A stretch of 64,000 bases of DNA, taken from assembly GCA_013398955.1 (NCBI GenBank), contig VWPU01014912.1, positions 310,001-374,000 on the forward strand. The letters are read 5' to 3'. Below the pieces are notes generated by a model. It was not told where the DNA came from, did no database searches, and worked only from the letters and a program-made list of their open reading frames with translations. The translations under genes and the position numbers were made by a program. This stretch comes from Callaeas wilsoni (lineage: Eukaryota > Chordata > Aves > Passeriformes > Callaeidae). Shown piece after piece: positions 1-11,400 of the stretch. Position 1 is the stretch's first letter. Each line of letters begins with the position of its first letter.

Positions 1-2389
1 TACCTAGCAGTGATACAGTTAATTAAATGGATGTATTGAGTGGGCACCTCTACCTCCTCAAGTTTGTAAAAAAGTCTGGTGCTGAATTAGTTTTCCAGTT
101 TGACATAGATTGCAATAAAGTGTGAGCCTCTTGTAGTCTTCCAGAGTTTCTTGCAGGCTTGCACAGACACAGACACTCTGTTAAATTATATTCTCTAGTG
201 AATGGTTAAACAAAAATCTGGAGAAGGTCCAGCTTTTCCCAGCTTCTTCATAAATAGTTCAGGACAGACATTCTTTAATTTTGTCATTAACTGGATTGGA
301 ATTATATTTCATTATGCAAATGGCAGTGTTTGGAGATGTGTGTACCTACTATTTTTTTGGTGTAGATTTAGAAAGCTGCCAAATGACTAAGATAAGGCAG
401 AGATTTGCTTTCTGCCTTGCTCAATCTTCATCACAGTGGAACTGCAGTCCCAGAATACAACCACAGTAAAGATCCCAGCCATAAGGCTCCCCACAGCAAA
501 GCCACTGATTGCTGTCAGATTAATGTGGACTGGCACCAGAGCAACAGACAGTCTGGAGTGGCAAGTGCAAACCTGTGATTTATCTGCCAAATTTAGGACG
601 TGTAGTATATTGTGACTTACAGTAGTATTTGAAACGTCTTTTGCTCCAGTGATGCAGTTTAGCCAGTGCTTTGGTGTGGCTACAGCTCTTCAGCCCTGCA
701 TACTAGACTTGATAAGCTGAAGACATGCCTATAGGTCTACAACTTCATAGAGAGGACTCCATTAGTGCTGGGATGCATGGCATTTAACCACAAGAAGTAA
801 TGGTTCTTACTTGTCTTGATGGAACTGGTTTGACTGGTCAACGCAAGTCTGTGTGGTAACTGAAAAACTTTAATAATGTTATTAATTATTAGAGTGATCA
901 GAATTGTCCCTTTCAGTTTTCTAAACTACAATACATACTTTTTCAAATCACTGAATGTAAATGCTTTCAAAGAAGACAGTCTGGAAATCCCTTAAAGTGC
1001 TCCCACCAAAGTTGTACTGGCGGAGTCTTTTATATTCTGTGCAACTTCACAGGCAAAAATCTCATCAAGGTACCAAATTAAACTGTCATGCTGCACTGTG
1101 ACTCCTGAACTGCTGGCACGCCCCAGCTGTAATGCATGTTATTAATAACACCAAGTTGTCGGGAAAACAGTTTCCAGGTCATATTGTAAAGGCGGCTAAT
1201 TGGTAACAATGAATGACAGATTCCCTTTAAAGTTCTGTAAATAACTGGATGCAAACAATGCCACATGATGCAAAATTTGGAGACAGACAAGATTAATACT
1301 GATTTTTGTCACAGTTGTACCTCTCATTAAGACCCTTCTAAAAAGCTAAACCACAGTATTTGCAGAGAATCTAAACATCCAAATGTTTCACTTTCCAGAC
1401 AGGAATTAGTTTGCAGGCAGCATAGCAGGAGAATGAATAAGTAATGTGGGTCACGGTTGATTATTATTGTTAATCTATAATAACTAGCTAGCCAAACATA
1501 AAGTAAAGGTTAAATTTCCAGAGGTGTTGAGCTACTATTGATAGCTTCACATGACCGAATTAAGACCACCGGGTTCTACTTCAAATTCCCTCTTTAACCT
1601 TTGGAGAAGCAGAGGCACTGCTGGGGCATAATTCATCACATCTGCAACCATTGTGAACAATGCCTCCTTTAATAGTGCCTCTTCCTTAACACCAAGCCTG
1701 AATATAGACCAAGGTGCTTAGCATAGATGGAGACTTCGAAGTTTAAGCAAGATGAATCATATTTTTTGAGAATGAAAGCCACATAAGAGTGGCCTGTCCA
1801 GAAAGATGGATAGAAGGGTGCACTGCATATGCACCAGGTCAGTAAGTTTGGGACCCAAACTGTCCCAGGCTATGACTTCTCCCTTAGTGGCCACAGGTTC
1901 ATGAGCAGGAAAAATAACAAAAAAACCCATATATACCACTGTCTGAATGGCTTCTGTTTATTGCTCATCTTATTAAACTAACCTGCTACCAATTTTTCAC
2001 ACTAAGAAGTAACATGTAGCCCTCTGGGATCCTCCTTTCAGGTAGCCTCCAGGGACAGGGCAGACACTTGAGATTTGAACATCTCCTGTGGTAAGTACTG
2101 AGCAAGATGCCTACATCCCATGAGTGCTTCTAGTTTGAGGACAGCAAGGGATTTAAGCAGTACACAGGTGTAGTCATATCACTCTGCAGCAGGGTGAATT
2201 TCATCTTTGGTGCCTCAACTCATCATCTGCAAGATGATTCAGAGATGCACAGACTCTAAGGCCGTAGGGATCTATCTTCAGCCCTTCACAACACACAGAC
2301 AAAACAGCTACTGCCAAGAGGTGGATTAAGCGTTTTGAAAGATAGCTAATCGTGTTTTAAAGAACCAGAATGATGAGTCTAATACCAGT
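1..2389. other. Anonymous non-coding DNA
   Basis: AT-rich sequence with no recognisable repeat or gene. Reading frames are at most about 70 codons, lie on both strands, and show no domain or plausible exon structure. I see nothing else to support here. Confidence 0.6.
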
Positions 2390-2600
2390 CCTGGTAAGGT
2401 GTTGCAATGATTAATTACCCTCACTGCCAGAGAATTGCACTTTCCTTCAAGGTTGAATTTGTTTAACTTTGTCTTCCAGCCAATGAATCGTGTTATGCCT
2501 TAGTTTGCAAGACCAAAAAGACCTCCCTGTCTGAGTTTATCTGGGCATTGGTGCCTGCATACAGAAGCCAAGCTCTTGTCAATTTGCACTTTGATGAACG
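2390..2600 (-). mobile_element. Ancient CR1-clade LINE fragment
   Basis: Read on the minus strand, this matches the 3' part of an old CR1/L3-like LINE. Seen directly on the plus strand: 'aatgattaattaccctcac' near 2406, then a block around 2470-2500 with 'ttccagccaatgaatcgtg' and 'gttatgcc'. From established knowledge, wording of this kind belongs to diverged CR1-clade elements found in reptiles and birds. The copy is heavily mutated, the match fades after about 2530, and both ends are uncertain. It is older than the CR1 copies elsewhere in the window and has no coding capacity left. Confidence 0.6.
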
Positions 2601-3694
2601 GCAGACGGTGACTCTGTAACCTGTGTATCGCATAGGCTGTCTCCCTGTTTTTGGGCTCCCTTGCAATTCTCTGAAGCTTTCCTACATTACTCTTCATCTC
2701 AATGGAGGAGAGACAGGACAGGATGACTTCAGAGCACCCTGGGCTTGGTGCACATGTGGGGATCATGTGGGTATGGGAACGTTTGACCTTCAGCATGCAG
2801 AATGAGAACTAAGCTTGGTTATTGGGTTTCACTTGCTGTCTTAACAACTGCAGTATAACTCCATCCAATCTTCATCAGGGCCATCTCTTCTCCAGTAGAA
2901 CCACACTATTCTGTCTATTTTAGAGTAGATGATATGATCTGCACAGAAATTTCTGAATTTTAACTACTTATTTGTCAGAAGTTAACTGTACACGCTTTTT
3001 CCCCCCTTCCTGAAGATCCAGAGAGTAATTGCTATATTGTATGTTAGTTTTTTTAAAAAAAGTATTTACCCAGCTTAAATTTACTGCCACACACTCTCAC
3101 CAGGTAACTTCTTGTCTTATTTTTAAAACTAGGTTCCTGACAGGTTAAATGGAAACCGTGTACAAAGTACAAAATGTTTTCTACATAAATTTAACTAATC
3201 GTACATCTTTTCTGTCTGAATTACTGTTTCAACGTTCTTCGTCTTACATACAAATTCTCTCCTCAACTACAGCCAATTTCATAATTTCTCTGCTACTTGT
3301 GTTGCATCTCTCTGAAGTTAATACTGAACACACCATTTATACCATTATTTCATGATATTTAAAATGTTATATTTATAGCATAATAACATACAATATAATA
3401 TTTTCCTGCCTTTTTGACTACCATTGATCTATTACTAGAGAAATTTATGGTGAATTTCGTGCAAGCAGAATACACCTTTTTTCTTCTTTTTCGCTTTTAC
3501 TGGTGATGCAGGTTTGCAGACACTCAACAATCAGGTAACATATCAGGAAAATTTGGAAAAAATTACAACCGGCTTTCTCAGATTAAGGTTGTTTACAAGG
3601 ATTGAAGTTCAGTCTTGTTTGAAAATCAAATTGCGAAACCAAGCGGCAGCAGAGCTGTAGAAATAATGCATCCTACCATGAGTATCGGTATGTG
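2601..3694. other. Anonymous non-coding DNA, AT-rich
   Basis: No gene recognised. From about 2990 to 3460 the sequence is strongly AT-rich, with short T and C runs (2997-3008) and A/T runs (3050-3062). The reading frame at 3149-3355 has no recognisable domain and sits in this AT-rich stretch, so I treat it as chance. Confidence 0.55.
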
Positions 3695-4238
3695 TTGCCC
3701 TTCTACTCCATTTTGGTGAGACCCCACCAGGAGTACTGCATCCAGCTCTGGGATCCTCAGCACAGGAAGGACATGGACCTGTTGGAGCAAGTCCAGAGGA
3801 GGCCACAAAGCTGATCAGAGGGCTGGAGCACCTCTCCTATAAAGACAAGCTAAGAGAGTTGGGGTTGGTCAGTTTGGGAAGATTCTGGGGAGACCTTAGA
3901 GCTCCCTCCAGTACCTAAGTGGGCTCCAAGAGAGCTGGAGAGGGAATTTTAACATGGGCATGGAGTGATGGGACAAAGGGGAATGGTTTCAAACTATAAG
4001 AGATTTAGATTAGATATTAAGATGAAATTCTTTATTGTAAGGGTGGTGAGCCATGGACACAGGTTACCCAGGGAAATGGTAGATACCTCATCCCTGGAAA
4101 TGTTCAAGGCCAGGTTGGATGGAACCCTCGCAATGTGGTCTAGCGGAAGGTGTCCCTGCCCATGGCAGGGAGTTTGGAATTGGGTGACCTTTAAAAGTCT
4201 CACACAACCCAAACCATTCTGTGATTCTATGATTCTTT
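3695..4238 (+). mobile_element. CR1 LINE, 5'-truncated, 3' end present
   Basis: A non-LTR retrotransposon copy in plus orientation. It begins in the C-terminal part of ORF2 ('ggtgagaccccaccaggag' at 3715) and runs through the 3' UTR. It includes 'gaaggacatggacctgttgg', 'gttcaaggccaggttggatg' and 'aaggtgtccctgcccatgg'. It ends with the tail 'gtgattctatgattctt' at 4221-4237. The coding part carries stop codons and frameshifts, including a stop just before the 'gagaccccacc' block. 5' truncation is normal for CR1. The subfamily is the one with 'ctaagtgggctccaagaga', shared with the copy at 5989. The last 40 bases are locally disturbed ('aaaagtctcacacaaccc'). Confidence 0.93.
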
Positions 4239-5988
4239 AAGGTCAGAAGAAGGTAGGTTTTTGCATAAGAAGGGGGTGACCCTTCTAGTGCTTTATCACC
4301 TGACCAAGAAGGGCGAGAAGGGGAGGAAAATGATGAAAAGAACTGTCCCTGAAGAGTTATTCATCAGTTCAGATGAGATCACATCTGCAAAATCTGCAAG
4401 GTAGCAATTCCTGGGACATGCTGACAGCAACACAAACCTGACTGGGGCCCTGAAACTGTAATCAGCTTCCCGACGCTGTGGCTGAGCTGCAAATGCTGTG
4501 CCTTGCAACAGAAACCCGGGGTCACAATGGTGAATGATTCTCCAACTGCTGTTACAGCATTGCAAGAAGAGCTTTGGAAAGGATGAAAAAAGGAGACAGT
4601 GAATAAATATATACATAAAACCTGAGGAAGACAGTCTGAAGGACTGATGACCAAGTGGTGTTACACATTGTAACTAGCAAAAGAATGCTTCCAAGTCATG
4701 GCATGTATAGATACATATGTGAAAAAGAGAAGGGGACAAAGAGGGAAGACAGAAAAGATTAAGATGGCGGTGGAAATGAGAAAAAAACCCAACCTAGAAA
4801 GTAGAAAGAGTGATTTTCATGAAAAAAGATACCCCTGCACAAAGGTCATGGGTTAACAGTAGAAGTGGTAAATATAAATTCTAGATATGTAGACTTCGTA
4901 AGAATAGTCTAATTCCCACAGGACAATGAGAAACTAAGGTCTGGTAGAAAAGGGATACTTAAGAAAAAGCTCTAGGTTCTCTCTTGATTCTGACAATGCC
5001 TCTGCCAATATGAAGCTGTGCGCAAGCTATTTTAAAATTGTGAGTCTCAGGTCTGTTTTGTTTAAAAGATAATTGCGACAAGAACACCAACCAGTTTATA
5101 GACATTATTTATGTCCAGACATAATTTTGAAAGTATCTTGCAGTTATGGGATAATTAAGTATTACAACAGCACTTGAATAAATTTTATCATTATCAGTTT
5201 TGGAAATAGGGAAAGTAAGACACAAGAAATGTAGGATCAGAAGTTTGGCATCCATGCACATGTTAAAATCAATAGTTCAAGGCTCTTATTTTAGACTGGG
5301 TGCCTGATTGTTCAGCAGTTCATTGCAATAGTGTGGAAACACTAAAGTGAGGTTCCTGCACTACTTTAAAAAAATGCCAAGAATGTAAAATAGGAATTTC
5401 TCTAGGTCTAATTAAATTGATCATAGTCTGAAAATGCTTCTTTCTTAGCACTGTCAACACCCATTCCCTCCTGCAGAAGCTAAACTAGCTTGGATTTCAG
5501 CAGGAAGCTTCTCCTCAGTGCTCCAACAGCTCGCTGGCCTCAGTGACCCCAAAAGCCAGTGCTTCGTGTCCCCATTTATCTGAGAGCCAACATGAACTCT
5601 TCCTTGCTGCAACTAGCATCCCGGCTCTCCTGTGGGCAGTTCTGAGCTCTCTTATCTGCTCAGAGTCTTTTTGGAGATTTTTCCTGCTGTGGTAGACTGA
5701 ATACCACAGGCAGAACAGCAAAATATAGCTAAAGCAGGAGGTAAGTGTGCCTTTGCATGCGCTTCAAAGCAAGAGCACTCCTGTGGTTTTCTGCCTCTCA
5801 CCACACCCTGCAGCTTTGGAGCTGGTTCAGGGCCAAACCTGGCCTAAAAACCCTGTCCTCCACTTCTTTCTTGCTCATGGATGTAAAAATTGCCCGTGGA
5901 GATTAACACAAGTGAAGGCAGGTCATCTAACACAGGTCAAATGTATTTCTGACATTGCCTCAACCTGGTAATTTCCCCAACAAGACTT
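4239..5988. other. Anonymous non-coding DNA
   Basis: About 1.75 kb between two CR1 copies. It contains purine-rich stretches around 4720-4800. No gene or repeat is recognised. The sequence flanking the two CR1 copies differs, so the interval gives no sign of a segmental duplication. Confidence 0.55.
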
Positions 5989-6464
5989 CCATAGACCTGT
6001 TGGAGAGAATCCTGAGGAGGCCACAAAGATGAATAGAGGGATGGAACCCCTCTCCTGTGACAAAGACAGGCTGAAATGAGGTTGTTCATCTTAGAGAAGA
6101 GAAGGCTTATGGAAGATCTTAGAGCTCCTTCCAGTTCCTAAGTGGGCTACAAGAGAAATGGACAGGGACTTTTGACAAGGGCATGGAATGATAGGACAAG
6201 GGGGAATGGCTTTAAACTAAAGGAAGAGATATTAATATCGGATATTAGGAACAAATTCTTTACTATGAGGGTGGTGAGGCATGGTCACAGACCACCCAGA
6301 GAAGTTGTGAATGTCCTATCCCTGAAAATGTTCAAGGCCAGGTTGGATGGGGCTTAGAGCAACCTGATCTAGTGGAAGGTATCCTTGTCCATGCCAGGGG
6401 CATTGAAACTAGATTATCTTTAATGTCCCTTCCAAAAGCAGCCACTCTGCGATTCTGTGATTCC
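5989..6464 (+). mobile_element. CR1 LINE, 5'-truncated, 3' end present
   Basis: Same subfamily and orientation as the copy at 3695. Shared blocks include 'agacctgttggag', 'gaggaggccacaaag', 'gacaagggcatggaatgat', 'gttcaaggccaggttggatg' and the tail 'gcgattctgtgattcc' at 6449-6464. It starts about 85 bases further into the element than the 3695 copy. Only a short ORF2 C-terminal remnant could be encoded, and it is disrupted. Both flanks differ from those of the 3695 copy, so these look like independent insertions. Confidence 0.93.
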
Positions 6465-6851
6465 AGGCTGCTAAAATACACTGTGTGACTAAGCTTGCTC
6501 TACATGCAAATGCATGATGGAAAGGCACTGAACAGGCTGCTAAACTAAGATCCCAATCATGAGCACCAGGATATCATTTCTAATAAGGCAGGATGCAAAT
6601 GGCCTCCCTCTGCCTTGCCACTCTTTGCAGGCCAAGGTACCACCTTTGTGTACACACACACAGGGGACCACTCGTCTTAATGACACAGATGATGAAAACT
6701 CAACGCTGAGCTCAGGTAATGTGCATTAACAAGGTTTTATCTGCTGCAAATAAATGGCACTTTACCGTCCTTTTAGTATTTTAAAAAGATCTTCCGTAAA
6801 ACTCATGAGCTTGTTTTACCCGCATTAAATAAAGAAAGGATCTGGAGAGGC

Positions 6852-6879
6852 ATCTATCTATCCTTCCATCCATCCATCA
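6852..6879. repeat. (ATCT)/(ATCC) tetranucleotide microsatellite
   Basis: Two ATCT units, then a 'tcct' interruption, then tandem ATCC units. Short and imperfect. Confidence 0.85.
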
Positions 6880-6889
6880 TTAGATGTAA

Positions 6890-7150
6890 TTTAATACTTA
6901 ATGACATTTGTGATCATCATGCTATGCTTGTAATTGAAAATGAATAATTGAAATTCCAATTACCACAGGGGTCAGTGTAAGGGGAATTCGTATAGTAACT
7001 TGCTAGGCAATAGCCTAAATTTGCAGTCATGTTAGGACTGCAAACAATGTGTCTCATTCTTCAATTATTTATTGGGAAATGTCGTCTTAATTTCGCTTAG
7101 CTATTTCTGCGAACAGTCAGGGCATTGTCCTGAAAGGCAGAAAATCTAGG
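6890..7150. promoter_or_regulatory. Candidate conserved non-coding element (inference only)
   Basis: The stretch packs several AATTG/CAATT motifs. 'gtaattgaaa' (6930-6939) and 'ttccaattac' (6954-6963) form an imperfect inverted repeat (9 of 10), with another 'aattgaaa' between them and 'caattatttattggg' at about 7061. Such TAATT-rich cores resemble homeodomain targets in vertebrate conserved elements. No conservation data are available here, so this is a motif-based suspicion, not a call of function. Confidence 0.2.
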
Positions 7151-8261
7151 GTTCCTCATGCTCATTCAGCATCTAGCTGGAGAGTCCTGGATCAGTACTC
7201 CTGTGGGGGTCCCCGTTGGCATCTGTCCTTACCAGAGCAGCTGAAGGTACCATCATCAGACTAAGTGCACTTCAATACAGACCACACATCTTTCAGCAGC
7301 AGGGAAGCGGCAAGAAAGCACAGAGCTGCACAAGACCACGAATACATGATACCAGTGGAGTTAGCCTTAAATAATCGATCCTGGGCTTCAAACAACATCC
7401 AGTGGCAAATCATCAACATAACAAAAGAGGCTCATTTTCAGGCTATTAGCTTCTTGCAGTACAAGGAACTTTTCTGGCTTTCTCAGAAATCTGATCCCCT
7501 AATGACTGCAGAAAGGGCAACAGGACAGAAAATAATTACAGTCTGTCAGACAGTCTGGCATTCAACCTTCCACATGGTCCAGCAGACGGTGTCAAAGATT
7601 TGACCTCAAGGGGGTTTAAAGCACATTGTCAGAAAATACTCATCTAAATGGTCTACAGAGCATCCTACAGCTGATCAATGTCTTAAGTGAGCAATACTTA
7701 GCAGCTGAAATGTGTTTGATTAGTACATCTAACCCCTGATTGATTGGTTTTCTAAATAATTAATTGTCTTGTTCGTGGGGGAACAAAATAAAACTTTAAT
7801 AAGTGACAAAGATCTCAGTGTCTCTGTAGCAGGCTACAAGAATGTTAGCTCTGCTTTTTACTGGTCAGCTTAAAATTCACATATGAAACCACCTGTATAT
7901 TTGCATCCAGAGTTGCAGAATTTCACTGCTCTCCCAATACCCAAAAATGTGGCTTAGTGGAAATTTCCCTTCAACTTGTTTCAATGTCAGAAATTTTACA
8001 TATTCCTTTCACTTGTCTTTCAATCCATCTGATCTTTCCAGAAATATATGACCGGTTTGGGCATTAAACTCTGAACATATAAATTTTTAAAAAAGGTATG
8101 AATACAATAAATTATACACTCATATTGGTTTTTTGATTAGACTGCCGACCAGTTTACATTAGACCTCAGTGTATAGGCAAGTCTCCCTTGACTTTTCTTT
8201 GAACCCAGTAGAAGCAGGTATCTCCAGAAGGCAACTTATTAGAACAGGTCATGGAGGGGAA

Positions 8262-8445
8262 ATAGAATCATGGAATAGCTAAGGTTGGGAAAGATCTCTA
8301 AGGTCATCGAGTCCACTTGCTAGGCCAGCACTGCCAAGTCCACCACTAATCCATAACCCCAAGTGTCACATCCACATGCCTTTTGAATACTTCCAGGTAT
8401 GATGATTCCACCACTTAAATGGGCAGCCTATTCAAACGTATGAAA
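8262..8445 (-). mobile_element. CR1 LINE 3' fragment
   Basis: Minus-strand CR1. On the plus strand it opens with the reverse complement of the CR1 tail ('atagaatcatggaatag'). The subfamily block follows ('ggtcatcgagtccac', 'cagcactgccaagtccacc'), then 'tacttccaggtatgatg' and 'gggcagcctattcaaac'. The match fades after about 8440. It contains 3' UTR sequence only. Confidence 0.92.
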
Positions 8446-11400
8446 CTGATCTAATCTGTCTTAAGATGCATCTCTTTCAGTGCAGTGACTCCTACCCAAT
8501 ATGTTAGGTTTTATGTACTTTGATCAAAAAAGTGCAGAGTGCCTCCAACAACCCACTGCAGATTCAGGTTCACAGGTAGAAGGAGACATGCAACCTGTGA
8601 TAACCAGCTCCAGCAAGAGGTTTATATTCAGTCCTTTGTTAATACAATCTGGAGGGACTGATTATTTCTGCAAGTACAGCCTGGTCTGAAACGCATAGCA
8701 GGACTGAAATGATTTACATCTGTTCTGTAGATACCAGGGTGAAGGGCAAGAGATAATCATATCATAGTCTGGTCCTCACCCATCCAGTGATGGCCCTCTG
8801 GCCTTGTGCAATAAAAGCAAGTACCACTTTTTTACTAGAAAGAAAAAGGAATGGAAGTTTTTGACAATTACCTGGAAAAGGCTCATCTGAGCATACACAT
8901 TGCCCTTCTGCTACTAAGGATATTCCTCCTCCCCTCCTACCACCAGCTGCAATGACTGTCCCCAATTCCAACCTTAGCCCATTGCATACTCCCACCAAGA
9001 CATAGATTAATCTTTGCAGCAAGTAAGTATTTCCTAAATATTCCCAAATATCTGTACCCCAGGACATACATTAGTGCTCTTCCCCATACGGCCCTCAGTT
9101 ATGCTGCCCTGATTGGTGTTTCTTGGCAGGACTGGATAATAGGCGCTAAAGGGACAGTCACTCCAGTGAGGCATTAAGGTCCTGAATTTTTAGATGACGA
9201 GGAACATGCCCCTCAAAATTCAACCAACATCCTTTCCTCTCTGCCACAGAAATGCCACTGCAGGAGACAGAGCATGGCCAAGCCAAGTGCTAGCTGGTCT
9301 TCCATACTAAGCCAGGCATTTCCACTGCAGGTCCACGGCATCAAAGAAGTTTTTCTATATTACAATTTAAACTCTTGGTGTATAAATGGTAAAGTGTTAA
9401 AATGATCTTCGTGTTGTTTGAGCCTGTGCCTTTTTGGGTCAGTACTACCACACTGCTATGCAGGTCACAATGTTGTTATTAGTGTCGGATTTATAAGGAC
9501 CATCAGTGGGTGAAGTGTCCTTAGAGAGGCTTTTCAAACAAACCTGATTTCAGCTTATGGAACTAGACCATCATTATGTCTCTCACCAACCAAAGAATGT
9601 GTGTTTACACAAGAGGAGGCCACGGGTCAGAGGCAGAGAGCAGAAGCACAGACAGTGCAAATCAATATTTTTAGATAGTTTACTGTTAAATAAACTGTAA
9701 GACCAGGCCCAGCTGGTTTGCATCAGCTTCACCACTCTTAGTATCAATGGAAGAAGGACTGTTTACTTGTATCGCAGTTATGGATCTCAGCACAGTCATC
9801 TCGATAAACTGCTGCCTGGAAAAACTCACATCTTCTCTAATTAGCTACTCATTGAGAATGTGGAAGAGGTATACAGCTTCTTGGCTTACAAATAAAGCAA
9901 TTAAAGAGCGATTTAGACATCAGAGTAAGGTCAAATATTTAACTTCTCAGAGCCTTTGAGTAATCAGGGACTGCTAGGTGTCAAACAAGTCATGGGATTG
10001 GAATGACCTGATCAAGAAAAGCAGTTCTTCCCTCTCCTGATGCTCAACCCAGGGTCTTGCCCTCTGGATGTGAAATCCCATCCCTCCTGTGCACAGCAAA
10101 GGCCAAAAGGCAAAAAGCTTGCCAGCAGAGAAACAGAAACAGATGCCAGTCTGTTAGCTGACAAATGTAGGAAATCTTTTCTTATTTTGCAGCAAGGTTG
10201 GCTGTAATGACATGGTGGGGTGGAGGAGTTGCCTTCGCTCTGCTACAGAGGGCAAAAGGAGTTTGAGTCCAGTCACAAGAAATGTCAGGCAGAATAAAGT
10301 TGCTGCTTGGCTTGGCAGTGACAGCACCAGGTTTTTCACCTGTTTCCTTGTGAGTCATGTCCAACTTTTGGACATGCATTTCCTGTGTATCCAACACCGC
10401 CTGAGGTGGGAACTAATGAGAGGCCTGGTTTTGACATGTGTTGATGTACATAGCACAGTTGTCCAGCACAGGTGCTGGCTTGCACATATTTCTGCTCACT
10501 GGATTTGTAAGTTGACAGGGGCTGTGGCTCAGCAATTCTCATGTGCAACTCTCCACTCCAGGCTCTGAATTCTTCCAATACTCTGCACAACTTTCAAGAA
10601 TACATTAAATATCTATAGATCATCTACCTTCTGTGAGAATTACTATAAATCTTGTCTGATAACATAAGTAAAGAATTCCAAAAATTTGATTTTTTTTTAA
10701 CCAGTGAACATTATAATATAGAGGTTTCTTTCAGCCTCTGAGCTGTCAAGCCTGCTTCCTCCATTCTTAACTTTCACATACTACTTTGTAAGGTTTAACC
10801 TTTTATTTACTTTTTTCCTCATTGAACTAGTCAGAAAGTACTTTTTTATTATTGACCAATAAAGACACAGAAACTCAAAGGAAAAATCAAGTTACCTAAA
10901 GGCTAAAAAATGTAAAGATTTCATTTTCTTCTTTTCTTTGAAAGGCAAAAAAACTTTTTAAATTTTCTGTTAAATCATAATGGTAAATGTTGATTGAAAA
11001 GCTCAATTCCACATCACTCCAATGGGCATTTGATTAAAATCTAATCTAGCCAGGATACGTATGTGATGGCTGCTTTTTTTACTATCATTATTAAGAGAAA
11101 ATACTTATACTATAGTAGAATATAAAATTCCTCATGGAAATTAGTATTATTACTACTTCAACTCTGCTGCACCAAGCATTCTCCTTATCCATGCATAAGA
11201 AGATATAGTATTGCACCACTTAGTTAAATTTAATAATTACACTTTATTCCCCAGCCAACACATTATTGACTGCTGCTCTGCTGGTTTTTTGTCATTACTG
11301 TCTTCATCGTCTTTTGATTTTCCAGTTTTCCCTATATATTTTCAGGGCAGCATTCCCATAGAGTGGACATCATTCATGAGATCACTCCAACCAGCATAAG

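Larger units (their letters stand above)
6465..8261. other. Non-coding DNA with short simple repeats and a candidate conserved element
   Basis: Holds a short (AC)n run at about 6651-6662, an (ATCT)/(ATCC) tract at 6852-6879 and a compact motif-dense stretch at 6890-7150, listed separately. The 112-codon frame at 7265-7603 has no recognisable domain, no obvious splice context and no partner exon, so I do not call it a gene. Confidence 0.5.

Noticed and set aside
7265..7603. 112-codon plus-strand open frame
   Set aside because: No known family, no partner exon, and no promoter or splice evidence.
10212..10568. 118-codon plus-strand open frame
   Set aside because: Overlaps minus-strand frames on both sides. 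The cysteine- and histidine-rich reading has no zinc-finger spacing.
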